Assembly (NCBI GenBank): GCA_947396885.1
Contig: OX377204.1
Location: 47,975,139-48,039,138 of the forward strand
Direction of reading: 5' to 3'
DNA from: Heligmosomoides polygyrus polygyrus
Taxonomy: Eukaryota > Nematoda > Chromadorea > Rhabditida > Heligmosomidae
DNA length: 64,000 bases
Numbering within the stretch: the stretch's first letter is position 1; each line of letters opens with the position of its first letter. The notes under the pieces were generated by a model, which made no database searches, was not told where the DNA came from, and saw only the letters and a list, made by a program, of their open reading frames with translations. A program made the translations under genes and the position numbers. This document shows positions 52,740 through 63,405 of the stretch, one piece after another.

Positions 52740-55700
52740 CCCTCCGGGCAGTCTGGCTGGCTGCCTGGAGTTCTTCGCCCGCACGACAGACCCTGACTAG
52801 CTACCCGTGTTGTATGGAAGTCAAACACAGCAGCACTAGAGGGCCTCATTCCCCTGACCCCGAAAGAGCCCCCATTTCTGCAGCAGAAGGACGAGTACAG
52901 AGACGCTGCTAAAATCTCAGAGCCTAACCAGGCTGCCCTAATTGAGAAGGACTAGGATGACGACCTGTACTTACAACGCCCGCACACTTGCATCGGAAGC
53001 ATCCGTCGAGGACCCGATGATGCACGCCAGGAAGATCAAGTACGACGTCATCGGACTGACCGAGACGAGAAGACACCACCCCCTACACGCCGCCTACAAC
53101 TACGGAGAAGAACTGTTCCTCAGAACATGCGACAGCAGGGGAGTAGGCGGCGTTTGTGTCCTCGTCAACACGCACTTGGCCATGAACATCGATTCGTACG
53201 AGTCTCTGACAACCCGAATCGGACGTCTGCGACTGAAGCGATGTGACTCCGTGCCAGCTTTGAATTTATTCGTCGCCTATGCCCCAACATCCGACTACGA
53301 CGACGAAGAGGTCGAAGCCTTCTAAGTGAAGCTGGAGAAGTTCTATAAGGAAGATCACACCTTCTACAAGGTGATCGTCGGCGACTTCAACGCCAAGATC
53401 GGACCGCGAAGGTCGCCGGAAGAACTTCACATCGGAACCCACGGTTTGGAGTGGAACGAGCAAGGTGAAAGGCTGTCTGAGTTTATCATGTCGACCAAGA
53501 CCATCCATGGAAACTCACAGTTCCAGTAGCCTCCCTCTCTACGATGGACCTGGGAATCCCCCGGTGGCCAGTTCCACAACGAGATCGACCACTCATCTTC
53601 AATCGCAAGTATTGCCTGACCGACGTCTCCGTTGTCCCCAAGTTCTACACGGGATTGGACCACCGCCTCCTTCGCGCGAGGTTTCGCTTTTCGCGTCAAG
53701 GAGAGAAGGCCGCGAAGTTCAAGAAGAGGAATCCCAGAACGACCATCAACTGGGACCTCTACACCTCTCTTGTCGGCCTTTGGGAAGATGCAGTCATGGA
53801 CAACGTCGATGAGGAATACGACCGCTTCGTGCACCATCTCCACGATAGTGCTAAGGGAGCCGAGAGCTTAAAGACCACCAAGAGACGCCTGTCTCCGGAA
53901 ACTCACGCCAGCGTGGAGCAGCACGAGCGTCAGGCAACTACCAGCTGACGTCCGAGCTTGCGAAGCTATGCAGAGCGGCGATAAAGGAGGATCTTAAGGA
54001 GAGAAGGGCGGAAGTGTTGGCTGAATCAGCAGAGGCAGGTTCGAGCATCCGCAATGCCCGCCGGAACTTCGCCAACTTCAAGATCAAGATGACCGCTCTC
54101 CGACGTCCTGACGGAACCGTCACTTCTTCCAGAAGGACCATGGAGAAGGTCATTCACGACTTCTACTCCGATCTCTTCGATAGCCACGTCCACCTGCCCT
54201 CATGCCATCTTCCGCAGGATGGATACGTCGTTCCCTCTGTTCTCCCTTCCGAGATCCGACTCGCCATCTCGTCGGTAAAGAAACGGACAGCACCCGGCCC
54301 TGACAGGATCAGACCCGAACACCTGAAGAACCTCCCGCCAGCGCTCATGGCGCGGCTCTTCGCACGCTACCTGTCGGAGTGCAAGGTTCCATCTCAGTGG
54401 AAGACCAGCAGATCCGGCCTGCTGTACAAGAAGGGAGACGTGCACGACATTGGCAACTATCGCGCGATCTGCCTGCTGACCGTAGTCTACAAGCTGTTCA
54501 CTCGAGTCATCCTGAATAGGATGAATAGAACGCTGGACGAAGGACAGCCACGCGAACAAGCAGGATTTCGGAGAGGATTCAGCACGATCGTCCACATACA
54601 CACCATTACGAAGCTCATCGAAGTGTCGCGAGAGTATAAGCTGCCGCTGTGCCTTACGTTCATCGACCTGACGAAGGCATTCGACTCCGTCGAGACTGAA
54701 GCGGTCCTCGAAGCCCTGCTCACTCAGGGCGTTCCTACTCAGTACATCACAGTCCTTCGAGAGCTGTACAGTGAATTCACGACCAAGATCTCTCCATTCT
54801 ACAACGACGTCGTCATCGACGTAAGGAGAGGGCTTTGGCAAGGGATACCATATCCCTGAAGCTCTTCAGCGCTACCCTCGAAAACGTCATGCGCGAACTA
54901 GAATGGGAAGACATAGGAGTGAAGGTCGACGGCCAGCAGCTGCACGATCTTCGTTTCGCTGACGACATCGTGCTCATAACACCGAGAATCAGCCTGGCGG
55001 AGCGAGTGCTGGCCGACTTCGATCGTGAATGTGGGAATGTTGGGCTGCAGCTGAACCTTACGAAGACGATGTTCATGAGGAACGGACAAGTTTCTGATGC
55101 CCCATTCTCGGTCAACGGAACGAACATCTCCGAATGCTCCAGCTACGTCTATCTGGGTCGCGAAGTCAATATGGCCAACGACCTAGTGCCAGAGCTGAGC
55201 AGGAGGAAACGAGCGGCTTGGGAAGCTTTCAAGAGCGTCGAAGAAGTTGCGAAGAAGACGAAGAACGTTCGACTCCGTGTCCACCTATTCCACTCTACCG
55301 TTCTTCCTGCCCTAACATACGCCTCAGAGACCTGGGCTATACGAAAGCAGGATGAACACGCGATCAGCGTCGCGCAGCGTGGAATCGAGAGGCCGATGCT
55401 CGGAGTGACACGACTCACACAAGTGAGAGAAGGCCTCCGAAGTTCCGAGCTTCGCCGACGTTCGAAGATCAGAGACGCCGTCGCGTGGGCCAAGTTGTCG
55501 AAAATTAGGTGGACCGGCCACGTAATGCGCTCCGCAGACACCCGCTGGACGAGAGCCGTTACCGACTGGATTCCGCGGGATGTCAAGAGAACACCGGGAC
55601 GCCCACCAACGCGTTGGTCGGACTTCTTCGTGAAAGCCCTGAAAGGCCGATATCACGCTCTTCGTGTCCCTCGAGGGAGGAGGATCCGTTGGACCTCTGG

Positions 55701-55790
55701 CACGCGACAGGGACAAATAGAGACGCTGCTGGCGCCCGCTCGAGCAAGTCGATGATCAATGGGACGACAGGTGATACAGGTGTGATACTT
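52740..55790 (+). mobile_element. LINE 3: near full-length RTE-type retrotransposon
   Basis: The leader from about 52740 is recognised because the deleted copy at 62515-63405 carries the same leader. The 3' end falls at GACAGGTGATACAGGTGTGA near 55770-55790, again shared with the other copies, and looks like a short GATAC-type repeat tail. No target duplication was identified. This family has pieces at 42440, 46019 and 62515 as well. Confidence 0.85.
52969..55757 (+). pseudogene. LINE 3 endonuclease-reverse transcriptase, inactivated
   Basis: Starts MTTCTYNARTLASE. Endonuclease: KYDVIGLTETRRHH (catalytic Glu), VAYAPTSDYDDEEVEAF, VIVGDFNAKIG and, across a shift, a NEIDH motif. RT: RTAPGPDRIRPEHL, IGNYRAICLLTVVYKLFTRV, REQAGFRRGFSTIVHIHTIT, LCLTFIDLTKAFDSVE and [10 protein letters not shown] with FADD intact. 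C-terminus: KIRWTGHVMRSADTRWTRAV and DVKRTPGRPPTRWSDFFVKA. Breaks: TAA at 53323-53325, TAG at 53527-53529, a shift near 53560 and one near 54845 just before the RT palm. Few lesions, so it is a younger copy than LINE 2. Confidence 0.9.
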
Positions 55791-56145
55791 ATCTTCACTA
55801 CGCAGTGGGACTACTAAAGCTGTCAGCAACGTCCACATCAGAGAATCTGGATATGTAGCATATAGACACTTCTAGGGAAAAGGTGCATCTTTCCACTTCG
55901 AACATTTGGAAAATCCTGAAAGCTGGAAAGTTTTGGAAAATATTTGCTTAAAAATTGGGCCAACTAGGTTTAGGAAAGGCTGGACGTCGACCTTTGTCGT
56001 CGGACCCGCACTCTACCACAATAAAAGCTATAATTAATTGTAAGGGCAAACAGAAGAAGGACACGTAGTAAACCAAGAAATCTTATTCTCTCACTATTTT
56101 TTTGTCGGCATTTCTGGGTATTTTATAGTTTGACAGAATTGGGAA

Positions 56146-56865
56146 TCACCACCTATAAAAGAGTTTGTCCGTCGAGTGATCTAAGTGAGGTACGCTGCGT
56201 CATCCACAGCGAGAGTGGTCGAGTGATCTAACCAAAGCGAGATACGCCGCATCATGCACAGCGGGAGCGGCCGAGTGATCTAACCGAAGTTAGGTATGCC
56301 GCGTCATCCACAGCGAGAGCGGTCGAGTGTTCTAACCTAAGTGAGGTACGCGCTTCATCCACAGCGAGAGCGGTCGAGTGATCTAACCGAAGTGAGGTAC
56401 GCCGCATCATCCACAGCAAGGGCCGTCGAATGATCTAACCTATGCGAGATATCACCACCCATCACCATCACGACCTATCACCATCACCACCTATATATAA
56501 AAGAGTTTGTCCGTGGAGTGATCCAACCGAAGTGAGGTACGCCGCATCATCCACAGTGAGGGCAGTCGAATGATCTAGCCTATGCGAGATATCACCACCT
56601 ATTACCATCACCATCACCACCTATATATAAAAGAGTTTGTCCGTGGAGTGATCTAACCCAAGTGAGGTACGCCGCATTATCCACAGCGAAGGCGGTCGAT
56701 GATCTAACCTGAATGAGGTACGCCTCATCATCTACAGCGCGGGCAAAATTTTCTATTGGCGAATTTTATGTTTTACAAAAACTACTTTCCATAGGTCAGT
56801 GGTGCTACAAAGTCGCGCGAAGCGCGCAAGTGCGAGACACGCCGTTAGGCGTGTCGGAGCGCTTG
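56146..56865 (+). mobile_element. Helitron-like repeat with about 62-bp internal tandem units
   Basis: Begins TCACCACCTATAAAAGAG after an A. The 3' part has a perfect 8-bp stem GACACGCC-GTTA-GGCGTGTC at 56836-56855, then GGAGCGCTTG before T. The final four bases are CTTG, not the standard CTRR, so the assignment is less firm. The interior repeats GAGTGATCTAACC...GAGGTACGCCGCATCATCC units of about 62 bp, and the start sequence recurs internally near 56490 and 56615, which suggests tandem or nested ends. Confidence 0.5.
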
Positions 56866-57833
56866 TAATAAAATATAAGTAAAAGGTCGTGTTGCGAAAT
56901 GAACCACCAAAATCTCCCACTGCACAGTGACGCAGCCCAAATCCATCGTGCTGCGGTCTTTAAAACTAGCGCACGTGGTGTCACTGGTGTCAGCGGCCAC
57001 TGCTCAGTGCCGCTCGTAGTGACAATACTCTGGAGCGGTGCATATTTTGCCAGGATTGCCTGGGACACTGTCACAGCTCATGTCACGCTGAGCAAGCAGA
57101 GACGTTGACTGTGGCATTTGTGACTTCTTACCGCGCTTTTTCGGGCAGACCTCGGATAAACCACAGCACCGGCTGCTCAACCTAATTTTTACATTTCGAG
57201 GAGGAGTGCTAGTTCTACCACAGCTAATTCCTTCCCTATCTGAAGAGCGTCGTTGCTTGCTAAGATCAGAGGATCCGGCGGTTTCCAGTATGTGAGAGCA
57301 CTACAGGCCAAATTCGTCGATTGTCATCGTTTTTTCTTCAAACGGGTACGATCCCAGTCAAACTTATGCAAGACATAAATACTTTAATATTATTCTTACC
57401 GCTTGAAAACCTTCTTTCCTAGGAGCTCATGTCAGATAAAAGTCGGCCGATATTGTTAATAGGGGGCACTGTGTTAATATGTAGGGTCAGCGAAAAACTC
57501 TTGAACGTGAATGCAGCGGCGTAACTTCGACTTATGAAGCCGTTTTAAACAGCCGTATGTATTTTTAATCGCTGTAAAAATGAAATGCGTTGATTAAAGA
57601 TTAAAAGATTTCCAGGTGCAAATTACTAGCTTCTCAAATGACGAGACCGCCTTTGCTCCCATCTTTTACGCGACCCTTTATTAGTGGCAACAAGCAGTGC
57701 TATGCAGCCCAATACCGCTATTCCGGATTTTGTTGCTGCAGCCTTGCAAATGGTAGCTATAACTTTTTTGTCCCCTTTGATCAACTTTAATAAAAGATGG
57801 AAGAGCTGGTGTCTCGCCCATGAGTGTACCCTA

Positions 57834-58090
57834 TCCTACTATATACAAATCTCCACGCCTTTGGGGGAACACAGACTGCGGAGTCAGAGTGGCGCAGTGG
57901 TTGGGATAGCGGTGACGATCCTAGCGCGTGAGTTCGAAATTGCGGCGCGCAAAACCCTGGAGGCGTTGTGGATTGCGTTCAAGAATCCCGCGATCAATTG
58001 GAAAGAGAAACGGGTGGTCGGCCCTATTTTCGTCTGTGGGCTTGACCCGGAAGGGCGCCAGCCGGAGGGCCGATGAAGAGCTGACCCAAG
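57834..58090 (+). repeat. tRNA-headed repeat with Helitron-like start
   Basis: TCCTACTATATACAAATCTC after an A resembles the 5' ends at 47196 and 48719. Within it GAGTGGCGCAGTGGTTGGGA (A box) and GTGAGTTCGAAATTGC (B box) form a tRNA-like head near 57893-57945. No clear 3' end was found. Confidence 0.45.
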
Positions 58091-58264
58091 GGAAAGCTCA
58101 TTCACCCAGTCATCCGAGGGTGACCAACCAGCCTTTCGGCTGTTCCCATAAGGTCAGTCGGGTTGCCTCCCCATTGTTTCATTTTCTCATTAACTTTCGA
58201 GACTCCTGTAGCTTGAAATGATCCTTGGTCGACTAATTTCTCAAACTCTTTTTGTCTTTTCCAG

Positions 58265-58405
58265 GCTCTGAAGAAGGCGGTTACGCCGAAACGTAAGCCG
58301 AATAAAACTCCATTACTATCTTGGCTCAACAGCTTCACAACATCGTACTCCACTGTTCAGCGACATGCCAAGATTCAACGATAGTCGAACATGGAACATC
58401 GTAAA
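58265..58405 (+). repeat. Dispersed repeat shared with 28430-28575
   Basis: GAAGAAGGCG..ACGCCGAAACGT and GCCAAGATTCAACGATAGTC, followed by GAACATGGAACATCGTAAACG, match the 28-kb copy with divergence. Confidence 0.5.
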
Positions 58406-58454
58406 CGAAAGCCCCTCGAAGCCTACGCCATAGATGGATTTGACGAGCAAATCT

Positions 58455-58945
58455 TTACTTCTTCTTCTTCAGCGTTTGTCCCGCATCGTAGCGGGGTCCG
58501 CTATTCTGGTGTTATGACGCCACCTTTCCCGATCCAGCGCTAGATCAGGGTAAACACCAGTAATCTTCAAGTCCGCATGTAACGTATCTAACCAGCGCTG
58601 TTTCGGGCGCCCTCTAGGCCGCTTTCCTATTACCTCGAAGTTAAGGCCTATCTTGCGGACGCTGTCTTCCTTTCCACGCAGAACGTGGCCCTACCATCGC
58701 AAGCGAGCTTCGCGAATCTTGTCCGCTATCGGCGCGACACCGAACTTCTGCCGAATGACATCGTCTCGGATGCGGTCTAGGCGCGTGACTCCGGCCGTCC
58801 AGCGCAGCATCTTCGTCTCCATAACGCTGAGGCGCGTTTCAACTTCCTTGGTCGCAGGCCAACACTCAGCGCCGTACATCGCTACTGGCCGGACGACTGC
58901 TCTGTATATCTTCGATTTCAAGCGCTCCGATATCTTCCTACCTAT
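58455..58945 (-). pseudogene. 3' fragment of LINE, same family as 40504-41872
   Basis: LKSKIYRAVVRPVAMYGAEC, ETKMLRWTAGVTRLDRIRDD, QKFGVAPIADKIREARLRW and, past a stop, the terminal GKRPRGRPKQRW and ADPATMRD. The GAA-type tail lies at 58457-58470 (plus-strand CTTCTTCTTC). 5'-truncated inside the RT C-terminal region. Confidence 0.8.
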
Positions 58946-59067
58946 GAGCAAATCTCTACTGCTAAGGGGAAAACGGCAGGAACGAGAGGTGCTAAGGCAG
59001 GCAAAGGTTAACACCTTCGAATTTTCCACCCGTTGGCTCACACCGCTCATTCAAGTCCTAGAAGCTG

Positions 59068-59178
59068 TCACAGTGACAATGAGTTGTTCAGTTGTAGGGG
59101 TCCATGTGGAGAAGTGAACACCCTTCTTTTGTCAGCCGGTAGCTGTGCCATTATCGTTCGAAGCATATCAGCGAAATT
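59068..59178 (-). CDS. Candidate terminal exon, unknown protein
   Basis: A strong acceptor CTTTTTCAG leads into 36 codons NFADMLRTIMAQLPADKRRV then FTSPHGPLQLNNSLSL and TGA. The composition looks like a real C-terminus. No upstream exon was identified on this strand, and the region above it is occupied by plus-strand exon candidates, so the gene is unresolved. Confidence 0.3.
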   Translation of the reverse strand, partial: NFADMLRTIMAQLPADKRRVFTSPHGPLQLNNSLSL

Positions 59179-59359
59179 CTGAAAAAGCGAAGGGTTTGGA
59201 ATGAGCGAGAGATCCGACCTAAACGTTTTACCAATGCACGTCTGTACCAAATGTCTTGAAATGAAGATGACGAAGACCAAGCTAGCGGATCATTCCTGCC
59301 CTGGAGTTTATGTCAGCTCTAACTATATATGCTCACATAAGCGAGGATACTCATTTCAG

Positions 59360-59753
59360 TCGTTGTGGAAATTGAGGCCAAGCCAAGACACGGCAGTCAC
59401 AGCCACAGCCATAGCCATAGTCATAGTCGGGAACGGTGAGTGGTCCCAGGTGCATGCTGGCAGTCAAATCGTAGTTTGAAGCATGGAACTACAAAACTCT
59501 TGTTGACATTACTTTTATGATTGTTGTTTCAGGTCACACGGAGGAGGACGGGGTTGGTCCAGCCAATTTACAGTTTTTTCATCTTTTCTAATTTTCTTAG
59601 CTTTTGGAGTACCTATGAGTGGTTTTATTTGAAGGAGGATTAGACAGAGATGGTCGAGGTGCCTCAGGAGGAATCGGAAGCCAAGGAGGATTCCAAGGAG
59701 GTGGTCCGGGTGGCTTTAACCAAGGAGGATTCGGCAACGATGGTTTCAACTAG
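59360..59753 (+). CDS. Candidate His-Ser / Gly-rich small protein (3 exons)
   Basis: Exons 59360-59435, 59533-59552 and 59635-59753 fit by phase. Exon a follows CTCATTTCAG and reads VVEIEAKPRHG then a run of alternating His and Ser, ending CG|GTGAGT. Exon b after TTTCAG completes Arg and gives SHGGGR. Exon c after TTTGAAG gives GLDRDGRGASGGIGSQGGFQ and GGGPGGFNQGGFGNDGFN, then TAG. Gly-rich tails occur in secreted nematode peptides and in RNA-binding proteins; neither can be chosen here. The 20-bp exon b is the weak point, and upstream exons are missing. Confidence 0.4.
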
Positions 59754-60385
59754 GGCGGAGGAAACTTCGGAAGATTCCCAGGGTAAACGTTTGCAACTTT
59801 CTTTCACACCTCCTCCTGTGCCGATTATGTCCGTACATTAATTATCCATGGTTTTGACTGAGCCATCCATGGTTTTGACTTTCTTACCTTATAACACAAG
59901 TTTGTATTGTCTCCTGTTTGCCTTGTTTTGTATTTGGAGTGTTAATGAAACGAAGAACACAACAAAGAGAGCCACTGACAGTTGCTTGGTAGAAAAAAAT
60001 AGGAAAAGTTTAAAAATGCAAGAATAACATTATTGACAGTGACTCAATAAATTCCAAGTTCCCATCCTGGAATCTCTCTAATGTGGCTGTACATGGCCTG
60101 CTTGTTCTTCGCCAGGTTATTCAATGGAATCTTCATTTATGTTCTGACGTTTCGACCACGTCGTCGTCTTCGGAGACCTAAAAATTGGTAGAGCGAGATA
60201 TTAGGTTTGCCTTTTTTGTGCCCGACCAAGTGTTCCACTCGCGCTGGCATTCTTAATCTAAAGTGCACAAGACTGAACCAAAGTTTTGAATACTGGTTGC
60301 AGTTATAAATAAAGATTTTCTGCCCGCAGTTTTCGATTCAATAAGAGGTGTTAAATTTTTTCAGTTTTATTTTCAGGACTTTATA

Positions 60386-61431
60386 TTAGGTTGTCCCATA
60401 AGTCTTCGCCGTTTTTTTCAACGATTCTGCAGATTTCGCCGGCGGTCTCTTGCATAGCGCTGCATAGCTTTCGAAAGAGAATGGTTTGCTCTATCAGATC
60501 ATTTATTGCATTTCTTTTTCCATCATGAACTTTGTCAATTTTTAGGTCGTTGAAGTGAAAAGTGGAAACGTGAAAAAGTAGCCATTAGCGCACTTGTTCT
60601 CTCCGCTTAGGTTTGTAATTTTTTGCGCAGTCTTTTATAGCACTTGGAAGACAATGCTCAGTACTACAAGAATTTGTGTTGGTACTATTTTCTCACTTGC
60701 CCTTATTGATTTTTAGGCCTTCAAATTGGGACGTCCTAAGGAGGATGGTTATATTTGCTGACAGCTCCTGCTCTGTGGTTGGAATTTTTGGGTTGGTGTT
60801 ATATGTCGTTCGAAAGAGAATGTCTTGCTCTATAAGAATATGTGTCGCGTTTATTGATTTCTATTGAATATCAACAAAATGCCAAAAAGAGAAAAATCGT
60901 CTTCACCAACAACTCCTTCTCCTTCTTCAGTTGTTGATATTCGACAGAAATCAGCATGAGCCAATAAACGCGATACAAATTCTTACTGAGCAAGACATCC
61001 TCTTCCAAACGACATATGACACCAGGCAAAAAAGTCCAACAACAGAACCGGAGTTTTGGTAAAAATTCGGCGGAAAAGTCGGAATTCCTAATTTGATGGA
61101 CTAAAAATCAATAAAGGGCAAGTGGAAAATAGGACCAACACATATTCTTGTGGCACAGAACATTGTATTTCAAGTGCTATAAAAAACTACGCAAAAAATT
61201 CCAAACCTAAGCGGAGAGAACAAGTGCGCAAATGGCTACTTTTTCACTTTTTCCCTTTTCACTTTAACCTAAAAATTGACCAAAATTCATGAAGAAGAAA
61301 GAAATGCAATACCTGTTCTGATAGAGTAAATCATTCTCTTTCGAAAGCTATGCAGCGCTATGCAAGAGACCGCCGGCGAAATCTGCAGTGAATCGTTGAA
61401 AAAAACGGCAGGGACTTATGGGACAACCTAA
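60386..61431. mobile_element. Mariner-type foldback MITE (1,046 bp)
   Basis: Both ends read TTAGGTTGTCCCATAAGT inward and both are flanked by TA, the mariner target. The two halves are inverted copies over about 500 bp (for example GCATAGCGCTGCATAGCTTT and its complement), so the element would fold into one long hairpin. No transposase. TTAGGTTG-type ends are known from mariner elements in other animals. It would need a transposase from another source. Confidence 0.85.
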
Positions 61432-62394
61432 TAGAATCGATGGCCTTCCACCTGAAGGAGCGACATCTATGTGCATACGTCAGAAATCACACGTTATAAA
61501 ATTTTAAGTGTTAATTACTAGTGGTGACTTAAGTGCTTGCCATACAAATTTTTGAACCGTTCTTCGAATCGGTTACAGAGCCGAAACCAAAGGATGAACT
61601 TGCCACGGAAGTAATTTTATTCCATCTAAAGGAAACAACAGCAATTCCATCTAAAGAAAACAACATCGGGAAGAGAAGTTGTGCTGTATGAAATGTGAAG
61701 CTCTGTACCACACACAGTGACAAAATCATGCTTTCACGAAGCGATTTTCTATGTGATCAGGAGTCTCGATCTTGCATCCTTTGCCGAAAGAAGCGTTCCA
61801 AAAGTCTACCCCTTCTTCATTCGATGAGATCATCACTTTTAGAACCTACTTTTTGAGGGACGAAATCAGCATTTCTTTTTTATTTTTCTATGAACTTTCA
61901 GAGGCTGCAAAAGACCTCCGAGTTATGGCAGTTTGCGTGCAGCATAGCTTCCTCTGATTTCGTGAATCACATTTGAAGAATGGATTTCTAAAATTAAATA
62001 ATTTTCCACCTTTTGGAGGGAAGAATGTCAGATAGTGAAAGTGTACCCTACAAAAATTCAAGCCCTGTGGGTCACACCGCAAAGACAACCAAGCTTTTCC
62101 GCTGCGATGTTCGATATGATTAGGAGAGATTGTATTCAGCATTTGTCTCCCGGACGTTGGATCAGGAATCTGGTTAGCTGTTTTCTTCTGTTGTTCCTAC
62201 CTATTTGTGTTCTATGTTCCTCCCTGTTGTCTAAGTTTGCCTACCGCTCGATAAGCTTGCTCTTTTCAAGTGTTTCTTCATTCCTTTTTTCAATTAGTTC
62301 AGTTCGTTCAAGTGCTCTATTATTTGCACCCATCTGTTCTGCTTATTGTGGTTGCATTACTACATGTTCACGCATACGTTGTACGCGTCCATAA

Positions 62395-62430
62395 ATAAGC
62401 AAATAAATAAATAAATAAATAAATAAATTT
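62395..62430. repeat. (AAAT)n microsatellite
   Basis: AATAAATAAATAAATAAATA run. It borders an unidentified AT-rich stretch. Confidence 0.9.
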
Positions 62431-62514
62431 CTTCTTTTTCAAGAAAATAAAATTGTTTTCTTCACGAACCAGACCACCTATAAGTCAAAATTTTGCCACA
62501 AAAAATTTCAAGTC

Positions 62515-63405
62515 ATGAACAATATAGTACCTGTATCACCTGTCGTCCCGTTGATCATCGAGTTGCTAGAGCGGGCACCAGCAGCGTCTCCATCCGTTCC
62601 TGTCGCGTGCCAGAGTGGTCCAATGGATCCTCTTCCCTCGAGGGACACGAAGAGCGTCATATCGGTCGTTCAGGGCTTTCACGAAGAAGTCCGACCAACG
62701 CGTTGGTGGGCGTCCCGGTGTTCTCTTGACATCCCGCGGAATCCAGTCGGTAACGGCTCTCGTCCAGCGGATGTCTGCGGAGCGCATTACGTGGCCGGCC
62801 CACCTAATTTTCGACAACTTGGCCCACGCGACAGCGTATCTGATCTTCGTACGTCGGCGAAGCTCGGAACTCCGGAGGCCTCCTCTCACTTGAGTCGTGT
62901 CACTTCGAGCACCGTCCTCTCGATTCCACGCTGCGCGACGCTGATCGCGTGTTCATCCTGCTTTCGTACGGCACAGGTCTCTGAGGCGTATCTTAAGGCA
63001 GGAAGAACAGTGGAGTCGAATCGGTTGGCATGGAGCGGACGTTATTCGTCTTCTCCATGACTTTTTCGGCGCTCTTGAAAGCTCTCAAGCCGCTCTTTTC
63101 CTCCCGCCCAGGTCTGGCACTAGGTCGTTGGCTATGTGGACTTCGCGACCCAGATATATTTAGCTGAGTGCGGAGAGTGTCATCCTAGTCCTTCTCAATT
63201 TGCGCAACCTGGTTAGGGCAAGAGATTTTAGCAGCCTCTCCGTACTCGCCCTTCCGATCGCTGCAGAAATGGGGGCGCTCCGGGCTCAGGAGAATTGGGC
63301 CCTTAATGCTGCTTTGAATGAATGATTTGAATGAAGTATACGCGGGTAGCTAGTCAGTCTCTGTCGTGCGGTCGGCAAACTCCGGGCAGCCAGCCATACT
63401 GCTCG
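62515..63405 (-). mobile_element. Internally deleted LINE 3 derivative
   Basis: On the minus strand the LINE 3 leader (homologous to about 52745-52970, ending GAGAAGGACTAGGATGAC) is joined near 63180 directly to the sequence equivalent to about 55140 onwards (ATCTGGGTCGCGAAGTC). About 2.15 kb, nearly all of the endonuclease and RT, is missing. The remainder continues through KLSKIRWAGHVMRSADIRWT and RTPGRPPTRWSDFFVKALND to the shared 3' end at 62515. Both termini needed for mobilisation in trans are kept. Confidence 0.8.
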
